This document shows positions 5,116 to 5,617 of a stretch of 5,617 nucleotides of DNA, one piece after another (positions within the stretch are counted from its first letter, which is position 1; every line of letters begins with the position of its first letter). The DNA is from Nitrospina sp. (GTDB lineage Bacteria; Nitrospinota; Nitrospinia; Nitrospinales; VA-1). The position numbers were made by a program, and so were the translations under genes. The stretch is from the NCBI GenBank assembly GCA_018665625.1, contig JABJCF010000070.1, positions 1 through 5,617 on the forward strand, given 5' to 3'. The notes under the pieces are model-generated. The model was not told where the DNA came from. It did no database searches and worked only from the letters and a program-made list of their open reading frames with translations.

Positions 5116-5617
5116 TTAATGTTTGTTTGAGTATACCCTAACTGCTCTCGTGGCCTTACGAGAGCGGGATTTTTTATTTCCGCTGAAAACACCGCCGGTA
5201 TTGAAAACAACACCAAAAGCGTTGTGTCTGCCATTTTCATCAGCAGACCACAAGGATCCGCTACCTTTTTTTCCGAATATAGGATCTGTGTGGATTTTCA
5301 TTTCCCGTCCCACTTGGGAGCTATTTAATTTCTCCTCGTCGAATAGTGTCTTTAATTCCCGGGCTGTAGGTAATTGCCAATCCGAGTAATGAGCAAAGTT
5401 CGCGTTGTTCAATTGGCTTATATATTCTTTAGCTTCATGCCAGCTTAGCCAATGCCCAGAATGCAAATAGGAATCATTTTGCATCCACATCAATCCCGTT
5501 TCAGAGTCAGAAATTGTTCCATCCTTGTTGTCTATGAAACGGCTGCTTTCTGATGATTTTGTTTCTGCATTGGCAATGTTGTCAATGGATGACCCAAATA
5601 GAAAAACAAATGCAAAA
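5116..5617 (-). CDS. Exported DUF1566 (Lcl C-terminal domain) protein, 5' end outside window
   Basis: The frame stays open from a TAA at 5116-5118 to the right edge, giving 166 residues with the start codon missing. The first residues, FAFVFLFGSSIDNIANA, look like the core and end of a Sec signal peptide with an A-x-A cleavage site (ANA before ETKSS). The mature part is one DUF1566 domain: RFIDNKDGTISDSETGLMW, then W-x-x-A-x-x-Y with a short loop, DWQLPTARELKTLFD, GSLWSADE, FGVVFNTGGVFSGNKK and the closing TRAVRVY. This matches the family pattern D-G-T-V-x-D-x-x-TGLMW, W-R-L-P-t-x-x-E-L and YVRAVR. The family is found in secreted bacterial proteins, including the end of the Legionella collagen-like protein, and has no assigned reaction. 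An apparent start at 5490-5493 is internal, because the conserved DGT-x-x-D motif precedes it. It probably lies upstream of the TPR gene in one operon. Confidence 0.88.
   Translation of the reverse strand, partial: FAFVFLFGSSIDNIANAETKSSESSRFIDNKDGTISDSETGLMWMQNDSYLHSGHWLSWHEAKEYISQLNNANFAHYSDWQLPTARELKTLFDEEKLNSSQVGREMKIHTDPIFGKKGSGSLWSADENGRHNAFGVVFNTGGVFSGNKKSRSRKATRAVRVYSNKH

Noticed and set aside
5123..5389. Plus-strand open frame of 88 aa opposite the DUF1566 gene
   Set aside because: The opposite strand carries the conserved DUF1566 motifs, and this frame has none.
1..5617. Search for CRISPR arrays, insertion sequences, tRNA genes, toxin-antitoxin or defence modules
   Set aside because: No direct repeat series, transposase motif, cloverleaf or paired small toxin-like genes were seen, and nearly all the DNA is accounted for by the seven genes.

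Overview
This is an AT-leaning bacterial chromosomal window with compact, ordinary gene organisation. Every full-length protein reads cleanly without frameshifts. The organism is probably Gram-negative: three of the seven genes encode exported proteins with Sec signal peptides, and these include a TPR protein and a DUF1566/Lcl_C-type protein. The lysine-rich proteins and the gene mix would fit an environmental lineage such as Nitrospinota or a deltaproteobacterial-like group, but this placement is a low-confidence impression and no phylogenetic marker is present.

Layout, left to right. (1) The 3' end of a TPMT-like SAM methyltransferase lies on + and overlaps convergently by 11 bp with (2) a complete SRAP/HMCES/YedK-family protein on -, the abasic-site DNA-protein crosslink sensor with catalytic Cys2. 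(3) A 112-bp AT-rich divergent intergenic region separates it from (4) a complete M24-family Xaa-Pro aminopeptidase on +. The stop codon of (4) interlocks with the stop of (5), a Bcp/PrxQ peroxiredoxin on -, in a shared palindromic CTAG. The peroxiredoxin follows (6), a small exported two-cysteine protein of unknown function, by only 7 bp, so the two look like an operon; a good sigma70-like promoter lies just upstream of (6). (7) A 134-bp intergenic stretch then separates them from (8), a 538-aa exported TPR protein, which follows by 25 bp (9), an exported DUF1566-domain protein that runs off the right edge.

Functionally the window mixes housekeeping and stress functions (methyl transfer, DNA abasic-site protection, peptide turnover, peroxide reduction) with two envelope or secreted units (small Cys protein plus peroxiredoxin; DUF1566 plus TPR). 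I found no mobile element, CRISPR array, tRNA, rRNA or evident defence system, and no gene-free stretch longer than about 134 bp. I do not see a convincing undescribed system. The least explained items are the small two-cysteine exported protein coupled to the peroxiredoxin, and the pair of small palindromes at its promoter.
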